A DNA stretch of 44,556 nt from Actinokineospora pegani (GCF_009745975.1 NZ_WHOL01000044.1:2501-47056); one strand, 5' to 3'; counted from the first letter of the stretch, positions 29,100 through 38,431 are shown. Translations and numbers: made by a program. Notes: generated from the sequence alone by a model not told the origin.

Positions 29100-29118
29100 C
29101 AGTTGCTGCCCTCCATCA
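29094..29118 (-). repeat. Direct repeat, copy at the carB end of the cassette
   Basis: 25 bases, 22 identical to 30913–30937. On the minus strand it reads TGATGGAGGGCA, five variable bases, then TGATGGCC. It encodes the DUF4276 C-terminus LMEG-SN-stop, the ribosome binding site GGAGG and the carB start codon. Confidence 0.85.
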
Positions 29119-29722
29119 AACGACGAACACCGTCGCGGAACTTCTGGAAACTTGCGGATTCATTAGCCTCGACATTCATGGTCAAGGCAATGGCGTCAGC
29201 CGCCTCCAATTTGCGGAGACCGGACTGGTGGTACCCGTGGGATTTGAAGACCCGCTCCAACGCCTCCCACGTCCCGCCCTTGATCGCGTCAGGATCACGA
29301 AACCCCGCCTTGCTCCCCAGGCTGAGCGGAACCTTCGGATACGCTCGGTTGATCGCGGGCACATCGCCGAAGAACCAAGCTTCGAGTTCCTCGATCGCGA
29401 TCCTGTTCACCAAGTGCACATCACCTGGCCTGCCCGTAACGACCAGGCCCGCGTCTTCGGCCATGCGATCAAGGTCGCGCTTCAACTCGACGCAGTCGTC
29501 ATCGTCCCGATCGACCAAGATCACGATCTTGACCGGCTGCCAACGCAACCTCTTCGCATAACCGGCGAGACGAGAAGGGAGGTTCTTCAACAAGGTGGTC
29601 TTGCCGTTGAACTCCCGAATCTCGAATGACACGGCTGGAACGATCTTGGGCAGCAGGCGCCGCAGCGCCGCAGCCGCTGACCGCTCCTCAACGAGGACCT
29701 CGAGGTACTCGCCCGTGGTCAT
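29099..29722 (-). CDS. DUF4276 family protein, TOPRIM-like
   Basis: A 207-residue soluble protein of the DUF4276 type, which is usually found beside an ABC/RecF-type ATPase and is thought to have a TOPRIM-like nuclease fold. The acidic pattern is visible: [18 protein letters not shown] with E12/E13 in the first strand-helix unit, [17 protein letters not shown] with D71 and D73 as the D-x-D pair, and [11 protein letters not shown] (E111–E114) typical of RloB/DUF4276 proteins. The ATG at 29722 overlaps the ATPase stop as ATGA. An upstream in-frame start exists, but ATGA coupling and the family N-terminus favour this one. GC is locally far below that of carA or carB. Nuclease activity is inferred, not seen. 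Confidence 0.82.
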
Positions 29723-30918
29723 CGCGGTCGCCCCGACCTGACCAGCGGATCGCCAACCCCGAAATAGCCCTCCATCCACAGGCTGCCCAGGGAGCCACCC
29801 GCGTCCACCATGTCAGTCAGCTCCCGGATGTCGGACGCACGCATCGTCCGGGCGTAGCCCGTCTCATCCCGGAAAAGGACCCAAAGCTCATTCGGGCGCA
29901 GCGCGTCAGCAAAGTACGGAGAGTGCGTCGTCACCAGCATCTGGCTTCGCCCGGCGGCGGAACGGGCTTCCTCCGCGAGGTCGAACAGGAGTCGCGGGTG
30001 CAACTGGTTCTCCGGCTCCTCGATGCCGACAATCGAGGCCGGGTCGGGGTCGTACAACACGGTGAGGTAGGCGAGGAGCTTCAGCGTGCCGTCCGACACG
30101 AACTTGGCGAGCACGGGCGCGTCGAACGGTTTGTCCTTCAGCCTCAGCAAGAGCCTGCCGTCAGCCATCTGCTCGGATTCGACGCTCTCCAGCGATGGGA
30201 TTCGCCTGCCCAGCACGTCGAAAATGGTGGCAAGGCGGTCGGGGTGCTGCTCGCCGAGGTACTGGATGACGTTGGCCAAGTTGTCACCGGTGACCGACAA
30301 CCGCTCCTGGGGACCAGCCATCGGCTGGGACCGGACCAGGTCGATGTTCAAGTACGACAGGTACCAACCCGTGATGAACCGCCGCAGCGCGGAGACCTGC
30401 GGGTAGCGGCTGAGCTGGCCCAGGCTGCTCACCGCGAGCAGATCAGGCGAGTCGAGCCGCTCCGACACCTTGATGCCCGCTTGCTCGTCGTAGACCTCGC
30501 CTACCCCCTCGGAGAACGAGAGGATGTCGCGCGGACGCCCAGACCCGGGAGCGGTGTTCCACTGCAGTCGTTCGTCGACGACGACAGGGCCTCCCCCCCT
30601 TTCGTCGAGCGCAAGCTTGTAGGTCACAAGCCGCGAACTGGGGGTCTCCCGGTACTTCAGCTCAAACTCGACAGGTCCCTCGGCCCCCCGGCTGCGAATC
30701 TCGCTCAACCGGTTGCGGCCGTCCCACGCTCGGCGCAGATTGGTGGTAAAAGCCTCGTGCAAAAAGGCAAAAACGTCGAATACGGTGGACTTCCCACTTC
30801 CATTTGGACCGAAAAGCACCGTCAGCGGCGTGAGATCTTCAAAGGTGACATCGCGGAGCACCCGGTAGTTGCGTATTCGCAACTTCGCGATCACTGGTTT
30901 CCCAGCCCGGGCGGCCAT
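29719..30918 (-). CDS. AAA family ATPase (AAA_21 / OLD-like), partner of DUF4276
   Basis: A 399-residue ABC/RecF-type ATPase. Walker A is GPNGSGKST (residues 37–45), after the typical RIRNYRVLRDVTF opening of SMC/RecF-like proteins. The ABC-signature-like loop is KFVSDGTLK (about 272–280), Walker B is IVGIEEPENQLHP (from 296, catalytic E300/E301) and the H-switch is TTHSP (H332). The linker between them (about 75–260) is long, as in OLD proteins, but no TOPRIM domain follows; the next gene supplies a TOPRIM-like protein. The ATG at 30918 shares one base with the carA stop (TGATG). Low-GC stretches (for example 32 of 60 bases at 30721–30780) point to transfer. A defence role is inferred from family and pairing. 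Confidence 0.9.
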   Translation of the reverse strand: MAARAGKPVIAKLRIRNYRVLRDVTFEDLTPLTVLFGPNGSGKSTVFDVFAFLHEAFTTNLRRAWDGRNRLSEIRSRGAEGPVEFELKYRETPSSRLVTYKLALDERGGGPVVVDERLQWNTAPGSGRPRDILSFSEGVGEVYDEQAGIKVSERLDSPDLLAVSSLGQLSRYPQVSALRRFITGWYLSYLNIDLVRSQPMAGPQERLSVTGDNLANVIQYLGEQHPDRLATIFDVLGRRIPSLESVESEQMADGRLLLRLKDKPFDAPVLAKFVSDGTLKLLAYLTVLYDPDPASIVGIEEPENQLHPRLLFDLAEEARSAAGRSQMLVTTHSPYFADALRPNELWVLFRDETGYARTMRASDIRELTDMVDAGGSLGSLWMEGYFGVGDPLVRSGRPR

Positions 30919-30937
30919 CAGCGGTTGCCCTCCATCA
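30913..30937 (-). repeat. Direct repeat, copy at the carA end of the cassette
   Basis: 25 bases, 22 identical to 29094–29118 and in the same reading frame. It encodes the CarA C-terminus LMEG-NR-stop, the ribosome binding site GGAGG and the ATPase start codon. This copy is likely the original carA end. Confidence 0.85.
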
Positions 30938-32042
30938 GCTCGGCGAAGCGGTCGAACAGGTCCGCGGCGTCGTGCGGGCCCGCGGCGGCCTCGGGGTGGT
31001 ACTGCACGGAGAAGGCGGGCACGTCCAGCGCCCGCACGCCCTCGACGCAGCCGTCGTTGGGGCAGTAGTGGCTGACCTCGGCGGCCCCGAACGGGGTGTC
31101 GAAGGGCTTGCCCGGCTCGCCCGCGAGGGCGAAGCCGTGGTTCTGCGAGGTGATCGCGACCTTGCCGGTGGCCACGTCGATCACCGGGATGTTCACGCCG
31201 CGGTGGCCGTAGCGCAGCTTGTAGGTGTCCAGGCCCAGGGCGCGGCCGAGGATCTGGTTGCCGAAGCAGATGCCGAACAGCGGGATCTCGCGCTCCAGCA
31301 CGGCCCTGGTCAGCGCGACCGGCCCGTCGGCGGTGGCGGGGTCGCCGGGGCCGTTGGACAGGAAGACGCCGTCGGGCTCGACGGCGAGGACGTCGTCGAT
31401 GGTGGCGGTGGAGGGCAGGACGTGGGTCTCGACGCCCCGGGCGGCCAGCATCCGGGGGGTGTTGGACTTGATGCCCAGGTCGATCGCGGCCACCCGGAAG
31501 CGGCGCTCGCCGTCGGCGGGCACGACGTAGGCCTCAGCGGTGGTGACCTCGCCCGCCAGCTCGGACCCGGCCATCTTCGGGCTCTCCAGCACGCGCGCGA
31601 CCATCGCGTCGCGGTCGCGCAGCGCCTCGCCGGAGAACACCCCGGCGCGCATCGCCCCGCGCTCGCGCAGGTGCCGGGTCAGCGAGCGGGTGTCGACGCC
31701 GCTGATGCCGATGACGCCGCCGTCGACCAGCGCGGCGTCGAGGGTCCCGGTGGAGCGCCAGTTCGACGGGACGCGCGCGGGGTCGCGCACGACGTAGCCC
31801 GACACCCAGATGCGGGCGGACTCGTCGTCCTCGCCGTTCCAGCCGGTGTTGCCGATCTGCGGGGCGGTCTGCACCACGATCTGCCGGTGGTAGGAGGGGT
31901 CGGTCAGGGTCTCCTGGTAGCCGGTCATGGCGGTGCAGAACACCACCTCGCCGAAGCTCGCGCCGCGCGCGCCGTAGGCCTCGCCGGGGAACACCCGGCC
32001 GTCCTCCAGGACCAGCGCGGCGGGGGAACTGGTGTCACTCAC
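30918..32042 (-). CDS. carA: Carbamoyl-phosphate synthase small subunit
   Basis: Glutamine amidotransferase subunit that hydrolyses glutamine and channels ammonia to CarB. The 374-residue protein has the N-terminal CarA domain (ALVLEDGRVFPGEAYGA, FCTAMTGYQETLTDPSY) and a class I glutaminase domain. The nucleophile cysteine is in FGICFGNQILGRALG, and the His-Glu pair in SVQYHPEAAAGP. The GTG at 32042 overlaps the previous gene by 8 bases. In most relatives carB follows directly; here two foreign-looking genes intervene, the first sharing the carA stop as TGATG. Confidence 0.99.
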   Translation of the reverse strand: MSDTSSPAALVLEDGRVFPGEAYGARGASFGEVVFCTAMTGYQETLTDPSYHRQIVVQTAPQIGNTGWNGEDDESARIWVSGYVVRDPARVPSNWRSTGTLDAALVDGGVIGISGVDTRSLTRHLRERGAMRAGVFSGEALRDRDAMVARVLESPKMAGSELAGEVTTAEAYVVPADGERRFRVAAIDLGIKSNTPRMLAARGVETHVLPSTATIDDVLAVEPDGVFLSNGPGDPATADGPVALTRAVLEREIPLFGICFGNQILGRALGLDTYKLRYGHRGVNIPVIDVATGKVAITSQNHGFALAGEPGKPFDTPFGAAEVSHYCPNDGCVEGVRALDVPAFSVQYHPEAAAGPHDAADLFDRFAELMEGNR

Positions 32043-32568
32043 CGGTCTTCACCTCCGGGTTCAGCGCGCGCACAGCGGGCACCCACCTGTCGTAGTCGTC
32101 CTTGTCGTCGGCCCGGAAGCCGGTGTCGAACCCGTGCCCGTCGACGTCCCAGCGGACGACGAGCAGGCCGTCGCGGCCCATCACCTTCCCGGCGATCCCG
32201 GCCTCGGTGCGCGCGGTGCGCACGGCGGCCGCCGGTATCCACACGGCCGTGGCGCCCTCGCGGTCGAACAGCACCCCGTCGGGGAGCAGGTGCGCGGTGG
32301 CGTTGGCGCGGAAGCCGACGTCGCCGACGGCGACCCGGTCCTGCCAGCTCGCCTCGGTCACCGTGCTGGCGTAGACGCCGGTGCTCGGCGGCAGCAGCGC
32401 CTCCAGCTCGCCCGCGCGGGCCTTGGCCAGCAGACCGTCGGGCACGGGCGGGAAGGCGGGGAGCTGCGCGGCCTGCCTGCGGGCGCGGCCGCGGTAGCCC
32501 CACCACATGAGCAGGGCGAACAGCAGGATCACCGCCAGCGTCAGCAGGGTCAGCACTAGGCGGGTCAC
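32035..32568 (-). CDS. PH-like domain membrane protein of the pyr operon
   Basis: A 177-residue protein with one N-terminal membrane helix ([20 protein letters not shown], about residues 4–23), a basic stop-transfer YRGRARRQ, and a roughly 130-residue C-terminal domain expected inside the cell. That domain has short beta strands ([54 protein letters not shown]) of the bacterial PH-like type. A small membrane protein between pyrC and carA is a constant of actinobacterial pyr operons (Rv1382 in Mycobacterium tuberculosis). The GTG overlaps the pyrC stop as GTGA. Function unknown. Confidence 0.85.
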   Translation of the reverse strand: MTRLVLTLLTLAVILLFALLMWWGYRGRARRQAAQLPAFPPVPDGLLAKARAGELEALLPPSTGVYASTVTEASWQDRVAVGDVGFRANATAHLLPDGVLFDREGATAVWIPAAAVRTARTEAGIAGKVMGRDGLLVVRWDVDGHGFDTGFRADDKDDYDRWVPAVRALNPEVKTGE

Positions 32569-33857
32569 TTGGTGGCCTTCCCGTCTCGGGCGGTGAGGGC
32601 TCCGCGCAGCAGGGTCGCCACGACGACGCCCGGCAGCTCCATGCCCTCGTAGGGAGTGTTCGCGGCGACGCTGGCCAGGTCGGCCCCGCGCACGGTCCAG
32701 CGGCCCGCCGGGTCGACCAGCGCCAGGGTGGCGGGCTCGCCGACGGCGATCGGGCGGCCGTGGTCGGCCAGCCCGGCGATCTCGGCGGGGCGCTCGCTCA
32801 TCACCCGCGCCACGCCGCGCCAGTCCAGCAGCCCGGGGCCGACCATCGTCTGCACGACGATCGGCAGCGCGGTCTGCAGGCCCAGCATCCCCGGCCGCGC
32901 GGCGGACCACTCGCAGTCCTTGTCCTGCGCCGCGTGCGGGGCGTGGTCGGTGGCCACGCAGTCCACTGTGCCGTCCGCGAGCGCGGCGCGCAGGGCGGCG
33001 GCGTCGGTGCTCGTGCGCAGCGGCGGGTTGACCTTGTTGACCGGGTCGTAGGTGCTCAGCCGCGAGTCGTCGAGCAGCAGGTGGTGCGGGGTGACCTCGG
33101 CGGAGACGGTGGTGCCGCGGGCCTTGGCCCAGCGCAGCACGTCCGCGGTGCCCGCGGTGGAGACGTGGCAGACGTGCAGCCGGGCGCCGACGTGGCGGGC
33201 CAGCAGGCAGTCGCGGGCCACGATCGACTCCTCGGCCACCGCGGGCCACCCGGCCAGGCCCAGCCGCGCGGCCAGCTCGCCCTCGTGCGCCTGCGCGCCG
33301 ACGGTCAGCCGGGGCTCCTCGGCGTGCTGGGCGACCACCGCGTCGAGCGCCTTGGTGTACTCCAGGGCCCGGCGCATGATCAGCGGGTCGGCCACGCACA
33401 GGCCGTCGTCGGAGAACACCCGCACGCCCGCCGCGGACCGGGCCATCGTGCCCAGCTCGGCGAGCCGCTCGCCCTTGAGCCCGACGGTGACCGCGCCGAC
33501 CGGGTGCACGTCGACCAGGCCGACCTCCCGGCCGCGCCGCCACACGTGCTCGACGACCACGGCGTTGTCGGCGACCGGGTCGGTGTTGGCCATGGCGAAC
33601 ACGGCGGTGTACCCGCCCAGCGCCGCGGCCCGCGACCCGGTCTCGATGGTCTCGGTGTCCTCGCGGCCGGGTTCGCGCAGGTGGGTGTGCAGATCGACGA
33701 ACCCGGGCAGGGCGACCAGGCCGCCCGCGTCCAGCACCTCGTCGGCGTCGTGATCGATCTTGGGCTCGATGGCGGCGATGACGCCGTCGCGGACCAGGAT
33801 GTCCACCGGCTCGCCCTCGCCGTAGGGCTTGGCGCCCCGGATGAGCAGGCTGCTCAC
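32565..33857 (-). CDS. pyrC: Dihydroorotase
   Basis: Zinc amidohydrolase that closes carbamoyl aspartate to dihydroorotate. The 430-residue class I type protein has [13 protein letters not shown] (metal ligands H-x-H and substrate arginine), later histidines in HVCHVSTAG and VTPHHLLL, and the catalytic aspartate in CVATDHAPH. The GTG at 33857 overlaps the pyrB stop as GTGA, fixing the start. Length is typical. Confidence 0.98.
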   Translation of the reverse strand: MSSLLIRGAKPYGEGEPVDILVRDGVIAAIEPKIDHDADEVLDAGGLVALPGFVDLHTHLREPGREDTETIETGSRAAALGGYTAVFAMANTDPVADNAVVVEHVWRRGREVGLVDVHPVGAVTVGLKGERLAELGTMARSAAGVRVFSDDGLCVADPLIMRRALEYTKALDAVVAQHAEEPRLTVGAQAHEGELAARLGLAGWPAVAEESIVARDCLLARHVGARLHVCHVSTAGTADVLRWAKARGTTVSAEVTPHHLLLDDSRLSTYDPVNKVNPPLRTSTDAAALRAALADGTVDCVATDHAPHAAQDKDCEWSAARPGMLGLQTALPIVVQTMVGPGLLDWRGVARVMSERPAEIAGLADHGRPIAVGEPATLALVDPAGRWTVRGADLASVAANTPYEGMELPGVVVATLLRGALTARDGKATK

Positions 33858-34804
33858 GATTGATCCTCTTCTCCGGCCAGCAGGTGGTACAGCACGGCCA
33901 TGCGCACGTGCACGCCGTTGGTGACCTGCTGGGTGATGGCGGCCCGGGGCGAGTCGGCCACGGCGGCGGAGATCTCCATGCCGCGCAGCATCGGGCCCGG
34001 GTGCAGCACGGGGGCGTGCGCGGGCAGCAGCGAGAGCCGGTTCGCGTTGAGGCCGTAGGCGATGGCGTACTCGCGGGCCGACGGGAAGAACCCGCCGTGC
34101 ATGCGCTCGGCCTGCACCCGCAGCATCATCACCGCGTCCAGGCCGGGCAGCTCGGCGTCGAGCTCGTGGGTGACCACCAGCGACCCGCCCGCGCCGACCG
34201 GCCAGCCCGCCACCCCGGTGGGCAGCAGGGTCGGCGGGGCGATGAGCACGACCTCCGCGCCCAGGGTGGTCAGCAGGTGCACGTTGGACCGGGCGACCCG
34301 GCTGTGCAGCACGTCGCCGACCACGCCGATCCGCTTGCCCGCGAGGTCGCCGAGCCGGTCCCGCAGCGTGGCCGCGTCCAGCAGCGCCTGGGTGGGGTGC
34401 TCGTGGGTGCCGTCGCCCGCGTTGACCACGCTGGTCCCGGCCTCGGCCAGCCACCCGGCCAGCCGGTGCGCGGCCCCGGAGGCGGGGTGGCGCACGATCA
34501 CGCAGTCGGCGCCCGCGGCGGCCAGGGTCAGCGCCGTGTCGCGCAGCGACTCGCCCTTGCTCACCGAGGACCCGCCTGCGGAGACGTTGACCACGTCGGC
34601 GCTCATCCACTTCCCGGCGATCTCGAAGGACACGCGGGTGCGGGTGGAGTTCTCGTAGAACATCGTGATCACGGTCCGGCCGCGCAGCGTCGGCAGCTTG
34701 CGCACCTCCCGGCCCAGCAGCGTCCGCTTGAGACCGTCCGAGGTGTCCAGCACGGCGAGCGCGGTGTCGCGGTCGAGGCCCTCGGTGCCCAGCAGGTGTT
34801 TCAC
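33854..34804 (-). CDS. pyrB: Aspartate carbamoyltransferase catalytic subunit
   Basis: Committed step of pyrimidine synthesis: carbamoyl phosphate plus aspartate to carbamoyl aspartate. The 316-residue protein shows the carbamoyl-phosphate motif [13 protein letters not shown] (S53–R57), the second-subunit loop [26 protein letters not shown], and [12 protein letters not shown] with the aspartate-binding HPGPxxRG motif. The GTG at 34804 overlaps the pyrR stop as GTGA. No pyrI gene is present. Confidence 0.98.
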   Translation of the reverse strand: MKHLLGTEGLDRDTALAVLDTSDGLKRTLLGREVRKLPTLRGRTVITMFYENSTRTRVSFEIAGKWMSADVVNVSAGGSSVSKGESLRDTALTLAAAGADCVIVRHPASGAAHRLAGWLAEAGTSVVNAGDGTHEHPTQALLDAATLRDRLGDLAGKRIGVVGDVLHSRVARSNVHLLTTLGAEVVLIAPPTLLPTGVAGWPVGAGGSLVVTHELDAELPGLDAVMMLRVQAERMHGGFFPSAREYAIAYGLNANRLSLLPAHAPVLHPGPMLRGMEISAAVADSPRAAITQQVTNGVHVRMAVLYHLLAGEEDQS

Positions 34805-35388
34805 CCGTCTCCTTCCCGGAACAGCACGACGCCGTCGCGGCCGTCGGTCTCGGCCAGCAGCACGCGGACCTCCTCCGAGCGCGCCGTGGGCACGTTCTTG
34901 CCCACGTAGTCGGCGCGGATGGGCAGCTCGCGGTGGCCGCGGTCGACCAGCACCGCGAGCTGCACCGCGCGCGGGCGGCCCGCGTCGCGCAGCGCGTCGA
35001 GGGCGGCGCGGATGGTGCGGCCGGAGAACAGCACGTCGTCGACGAGCACGACCAGGGCGTCGTCGACGCCGCCGGGCGGCAGCGCGGTCTCGCCGATCGG
35101 GCGGGTCGGCCTGCGGCGCAGGTCGTCGCGGTAGAGGGTGATGTCGAGCGCGCCGGTGGGCACGCTCACACCGGAGAACTCGGCTATCCGCTCGGCCAGC
35201 CTGGTCGCCAGCGGCGCGCCCCTGGTGGGGATGCCGAGCAGGACGACCGGCGCGGCGCCGGAAGCACCGAGCGATGTCTTCTCGATGACCTGATGGGCCA
35301 TTCGGGCGATGGTGCGCGCGACGTCTCCGGCCGACAGCAGCTCGCGCTGCCCGGCCGGTTCCGGCGCGCCACGGTCTCGCGGCGGCAC
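34801..35388 (-). CDS. pyrR: Pyrimidine operon regulator PyrR
   Basis: UMP-responsive RNA-binding regulator that also has weak uracil phosphoribosyltransferase activity. The 195-residue protein contains the PRPP-binding loop [37 protein letters not shown] and [19 protein letters not shown] at 35388 follows AAGGAG six bases upstream. In mycobacteria PyrR represses the operon through a leader RNA hairpin; a candidate hairpin is at 35438–35458. First gene of the pyr operon and divergent from bldD. Confidence 0.96.
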   Translation of the reverse strand: MPPRDRGAPEPAGQRELLSAGDVARTIARMAHQVIEKTSLGASGAAPVVLLGIPTRGAPLATRLAERIAEFSGVSVPTGALDITLYRDDLRRRPTRPIGETALPPGGVDDALVVLVDDVLFSGRTIRAALDALRDAGRPRAVQLAVLVDRGHRELPIRADYVGKNVPTARSEEVRVLLAETDGRDGVVLFREGDG

Positions 35389-35437
35389 GGCGGACTCCTT
35401 CCCCGCCTCACCGGACGGGTCCTTAAAGGATGTCGGT

Positions 35438-35492
35438 CGATCCTCTGACCTGGGATCGGTGCGACCGTATCAGGGTCACAGCCGGTTTCGAA
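35438..35492 (-). promoter_or_regulatory. pyr operon promoter and candidate PyrR-binding hairpin
   Basis: Minus-strand -35 TTCGAA (35487–35492), 17-base spacer and -10 TACGGT (35464–35469). Immediately at or after the predicted start lies a hairpin with 6-base arms CGATCC/GGATCG (35453–35458 and 35438–35443) and a 9-base loop CAGGTCAGA. The CAGAGG stretch at the loop end is reminiscent of PyrR binding loops. Promoter strength is moderate and the RNA role is a guess. Confidence 0.4.
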
Positions 35493-35537
35493 CGGGTGGT
35501 GGATGTGGCTTCGGCGACGCCCGGACGCCGGATCGGC

Positions 35538-35579
35538 TTGACCTGGTGGCAACTGTGGGTAACCATTACTCTGCGTGTT
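35538..35579 (+). promoter_or_regulatory. bldD promoter with BldD box
   Basis: -35 TTGACC (35538–35543), 16-base spacer, -10 TAACCA (35560–35565). ATTACTCTGCGTGTT at 35565–35579 matches the published BldD consensus nTnACnC(A/T)GnGTnAn at every defined position but one, and covers the expected start site. Autorepression of bldD is established in Streptomyces; here it is inferred from this site. Confidence 0.6.
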
Positions 35580-35642
35580 GAGGTGAAGCTACCCGCGGCG
35601 GGCTTGAGCGCCGACGGGGCGAAGGAAATGGAGAACCGCCGT

Positions 35643-36131
35643 ATGGGCGACTACGCCAAGGCGCTGGGAGCCAAGCTCCGTGCCATCCGCCAGCAGCAGG
35701 GGCTGTCGTTGCACGGCGTCGAGCAGAAGTCCGGTGGCCGCTGGAAGGCGGTGGTCGTCGGCTCCTACGAGCGCGGCGACCGCGCGGTGACCGTGCAGAA
35801 GCTCGCCGAACTGGCGGACTTCTACGGCGTCCCGGTGGTGGAGCTGCTGCCGGAGGGCCGCGTTCCCTCCGGGGCCGAGCCCGCCACCAAGATCGTGATC
35901 AACCTGGAGCGGCTGCAACAGCTCCCTGCCGAGAAGGTGGGCCCGCTGGCCCGCTACGCCGCGACCATCCAGAGCCAGCGCGGCGACTACAACGGCAAGG
36001 TCCTGTCCATCCGCACCGAGGACCTGCGGTCGCTGGCGATCATCTACGACATGACCCCGGGTGAGCTCACCGAGCAGCTCATCGACTGGGGGGTGCTCCC
36101 GCCCGAGGCCAGGCCCTCCAAGGAGGACTGA
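35643..36131 (+). CDS. bldD: Developmental master regulator BldD
   Basis: DNA-binding repressor that holds actinomycetes in vegetative growth when loaded with cyclic di-GMP. The 162-residue protein has an N-terminal XRE-type helix-turn-helix (about residues 5–68: LGAKLRAIRQQQGLSLHGVE, VVGSYERGDRAVTVQKLAEL) and a C-terminal c-di-GMP domain. The binding signature R-x-D–X8–R-x-x-D is intact as RGD-(8)-RTED in QRGDYNGKVLSIRTEDL. I chose the ATG at 35643, with GGAG nine bases upstream, over an in-frame ATG five codons earlier that has a site only two bases away. It is divergent from pyrR and convergent with nusB. Confidence 0.96.
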   Translation: MGDYAKALGAKLRAIRQQQGLSLHGVEQKSGGRWKAVVVGSYERGDRAVTVQKLAELADFYGVPVVELLPEGRVPSGAEPATKIVINLERLQQLPAEKVGPLARYAATIQSQRGDYNGKVLSIRTEDLRSLAIIYDMTPGELTEQLIDWGVLPPEARPSKED

Positions 36132-36232
36132 GCCGAGCGCTGCCGCCCTCCCGCCCCCACTTCCCCACCCGGTGCCGTCCCCGGCCCAGGTGGGGACGTG
36201 CGGCTGGCGGCGCGAGCGGGTCGGGCGTTCCA

Positions 36233-36282
36233 GACGCCGGAGAAGCCCGCACACAGGTCCGTGTGCGGGCTTCTCCGGCGTC
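36233..36282. terminator. Bidirectional terminator between bldD and nusB
   Basis: Perfect inverted repeat with 22-base arms (36233–36254 and 36261–36282) and the 6-base loop AGGTCC. It ends four bases before the nusB stop and about 100 bases after the bldD stop. It can serve both convergent genes. No long T-run on either side. Confidence 0.88.
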
Positions 36283-36286
36283 AGCG

Positions 36287-36706
36287 CTACAGGGTGGCGC
36301 GGAGGCGGTCGGCGATACCGGCGATGCGGCCGAGCACGCCGTTGATGAACCGCGGCGAGTCGTCGGTGGACAGCGACTTGGCCAGTTGCACGGCCTCATC
36401 GATCGCGACCGCGTCGGGCACGTCCTGGGCCCAGAGCAGCTCGTAGAGGCCCAGCCGCAGCACGGCGAGGTCGACCGCGGGCATCCTGGCCAGCGACCAG
36501 CCCTCGGCGTGCTCGGTGAGCAGCTCGTCGATCCGGGTGCGGTGCGAGCTGATGCCCTCGACCAGCGCCACGGTGTAGTCGTTGATCGGCGGCACGTCCG
36601 GCGAGCCGACCCGGTCGGCCATGATGGTCACCGGGTCGCTGCCGCGCACCGCCGCCTCGAACAGCAGGTCGACGGCGCGCTTGCGGGCCTTGCTGCGGGC
36701 TCCCAC
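36287..36706 (-). CDS. nusB: Transcription antitermination factor NusB
   Basis: All-helical RNA-binding factor of the NusB-S10 complex that supports rRNA transcription. The 139-residue protein starts with the arginine-rich SKARKRAVDLLFEA, which contacts boxA RNA, and ends with VAIDEAVQLAKSLSTDDSPRFINGVLGRI, the family hallmark. The GTG at 36706 lies one base after the efp stop, so efp and nusB are coupled. A 22-bp stem terminator follows directly. Confidence 0.97.
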   Translation of the reverse strand: MGARSKARKRAVDLLFEAAVRGSDPVTIMADRVGSPDVPPINDYTVALVEGISSHRTRIDELLTEHAEGWSLARMPAVDLAVLRLGLYELLWAQDVPDAVAIDEAVQLAKSLSTDDSPRFINGVLGRIAGIADRLRATL

Positions 36707-36707
36707 G

Positions 36708-37271
36708 TCAGCTGCTGACGCGGCCGAGGTAGCGCCCGTCGCGGGTGTCGACCTTGACCTTCTCGCCGGTGGTGACGAACAGCGGCACCTGGATCTCGGC
36801 GCCGGTCTCCAGCTTGGCGGGCTTGGTGCCGCCGGTGGAGCGGTCGCCCTGCAGGCCGGGGTCGGTGTGCTCGATGACCAGCTCGACCGAGGTCGGTAGC
36901 TCGATGAACAGCGGCACGCCCTCGTGCGAGGAGATGGTGGCCTTGCCGTTCTCGAGCAGGAACTTCGCGGCGTCGCCGACCACCTCGACGGAGATGCCGA
37001 TCTGCTCGAAGGTGTCGCCGTCCATGAAGTAGTACTCGGTGCCGTCGTTGTACAGGTAGGTCATGTCGCGGCGGTCCACGGTGGCGGTCTCGACCTTGAC
37101 CCCGGCGTTGAAGGTCTTGTCGACGACCTTCCCGGTCATCACGTGCTTGAGCTTGGTCCGCACGAAGGCGGGGCCCTTGCCCGGCTTGACGTGCTGGAAC
37201 TCGGTGACGGTCCAGAGCTGGCCCTCGAGGTTGAGCACCAGGCCGTTCTTCAGGTCGTTCGTCGAGGCCAC
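36708..37271 (-). CDS. efp: Elongation factor P
   Basis: Ribosome-binding factor that relieves stalling at consecutive prolines. The 187-residue protein has three OB-type domains. The tip loop reads [10 protein letters not shown] with lysine at position 32; the PGKGP palindrome is the actinobacterial form, reported to work without lysine modification. The ending [10 protein letters not shown] is typical. GTG at 37271 has AGGAGA nine to ten bases upstream. pepQ lies 41 bases upstream and nusB one base downstream. Confidence 0.98.
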   Translation of the reverse strand: MASTNDLKNGLVLNLEGQLWTVTEFQHVKPGKGPAFVRTKLKHVMTGKVVDKTFNAGVKVETATVDRRDMTYLYNDGTEYYFMDGDTFEQIGISVEVVGDAAKFLLENGKATISSHEGVPLFIELPTSVELVIEHTDPGLQGDRSTGGTKPAKLETGAEIQVPLFVTTGEKVKVDTRDGRYLGRVSS

Positions 37272-37312
37272 TTGCTTCGATCTCCTGTAATCAGCGCGTG
37301 GATGGCCGTGGG

Positions 37313-38380
37313 TCAGACGACCATGAGCTGCTTGGTGGTCAGCGTGAGGAGCTCGGGACCGGTGTCCCGCACGACGAGCGTGTCCTCGATGCGGACGCCG
37401 CCGCGGCCGGAGTGGTACACACCCGGTTCGACGGTGACCGCCATACCGACGGAGAGTGTACCTTCGGCGGTCTTGGCCAGGCTGGGGGCCTCGTGGACCT
37501 GCAGTCCGACGCCGTGGCCGAGGCCGTGGACGAACCGCTCCCCCTCCCCCGCCGCCTCGACCACCGCGCGCGCGGCCCGGTCGACGTCCCTGGCCGCCAC
37601 GCCCGGCGCGAGCGCGTCCACCCCCGCCTGCTGCGACCGCGCGACGAGGTCGTAGACCTCCCGCTGCCAGTCGGCCGCCTTGCCCAGGACGAGGGTGCGG
37701 GTCATGTCGGAGTGGTAGCCGTCGACGGTCGCGCCGAAGTCGAGCTTGAGGAAGTCGCCGGTCCGCAGCACCGCGGCGCCCGGCCGGTGGTGCGGGACGG
37801 CGGAGTTGGCGCCCGCGGCCACGATGCTGGGGAACGACCGCTCCTCGGCGCCGTGGTCGAGCATCCGCCGCTCCAGGTCGAGCGCGACCTCCTGCTCGGT
37901 CCGCCCCACCAGCCCCCCGCGCTCGACCAGGTCGGCCAACGCCCGGTCGGCGGCGGCACACGCCATCCGCAGCGCCTCGACCTCGCGTTCGTCCTTGACC
38001 AGCCGCAGCCGCTCGACGAGATCCGGCGCCCGGGTGAACCGCGCCCGGCTGCGCCCCTGCAACTCGTCGAGGCCGTCAACGGTCACGTGCCGCGACTCGA
38101 AGCCGACCGCGCCCGCGGCCCGCTCGGCGAGGACCTGGGCGCTCGCGCGCCCGTCGAGGGTGGTCAGGTCGGGGACCTCCACCGCCGCCTGCTCGATGTA
38201 GCGCCCGTCGGTGCAGAACAGGCTGCTCTCCTCCGCGTGGGTGACGAGGAGTGCGGCGTTGGAACCGGTGAAACCGGTCAGGTACCTGATGTTCACCAGG
38301 TCCGTGACCAGGAGCGCGTCGAGTTCGCGGGCCGCCAGGAGTTGCCTGAGCGCGGCTCGCCGGTGAGCGTGGGTTGCCAT
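37313..38380 (-). CDS. pepQ: Xaa-Pro aminopeptidase / dipeptidase, M24B family
   Basis: Two-metal peptidase cleaving next to proline. The 355-residue protein has an N-terminal creatinase-like domain (about 1–125, [23 protein letters not shown]) and a pita-bread catalytic domain. The metal ligands are visible as [16 protein letters not shown] (two aspartates), [13 protein letters not shown] (histidine), TVEPGVY (glutamate) and GVRIEDT (glutamate). The ATG at 38380 is only 6 bases from a TAGGCT -10 element, suggesting a leaderless message. The neighbour efp serves proline-rich translation; the pairing is conserved in actinobacteria. Confidence 0.93.
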   Translation of the reverse strand: MATHAHRRAALRQLLAARELDALLVTDLVNIRYLTGFTGSNAALLVTHAEESSLFCTDGRYIEQAAVEVPDLTTLDGRASAQVLAERAAGAVGFESRHVTVDGLDELQGRSRARFTRAPDLVERLRLVKDEREVEALRMACAAADRALADLVERGGLVGRTEQEVALDLERRMLDHGAEERSFPSIVAAGANSAVPHHRPGAAVLRTGDFLKLDFGATVDGYHSDMTRTLVLGKAADWQREVYDLVARSQQAGVDALAPGVAARDVDRAARAVVEAAGEGERFVHGLGHGVGLQVHEAPSLAKTAEGTLSVGMAVTVEPGVYHSGRGGVRIEDTLVVRDTGPELLTLTTKQLMVV

Positions 38381-38386
38381 GCCGGG

Positions 38387-38392
38387 AGCCTA
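38387..38392 (-). promoter_or_regulatory. Candidate -10 of pepQ
   Basis: TAGGCT on the minus strand, six bases before the pepQ ATG, with no ribosome binding site between; fits a leaderless transcript. The -35 region is weak. Confidence 0.4.
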
Positions 38393-38431
38393 CGTCTCGA
38401 CCGCCCTCCACCCGGTTGGCGCTCGCCGCCC

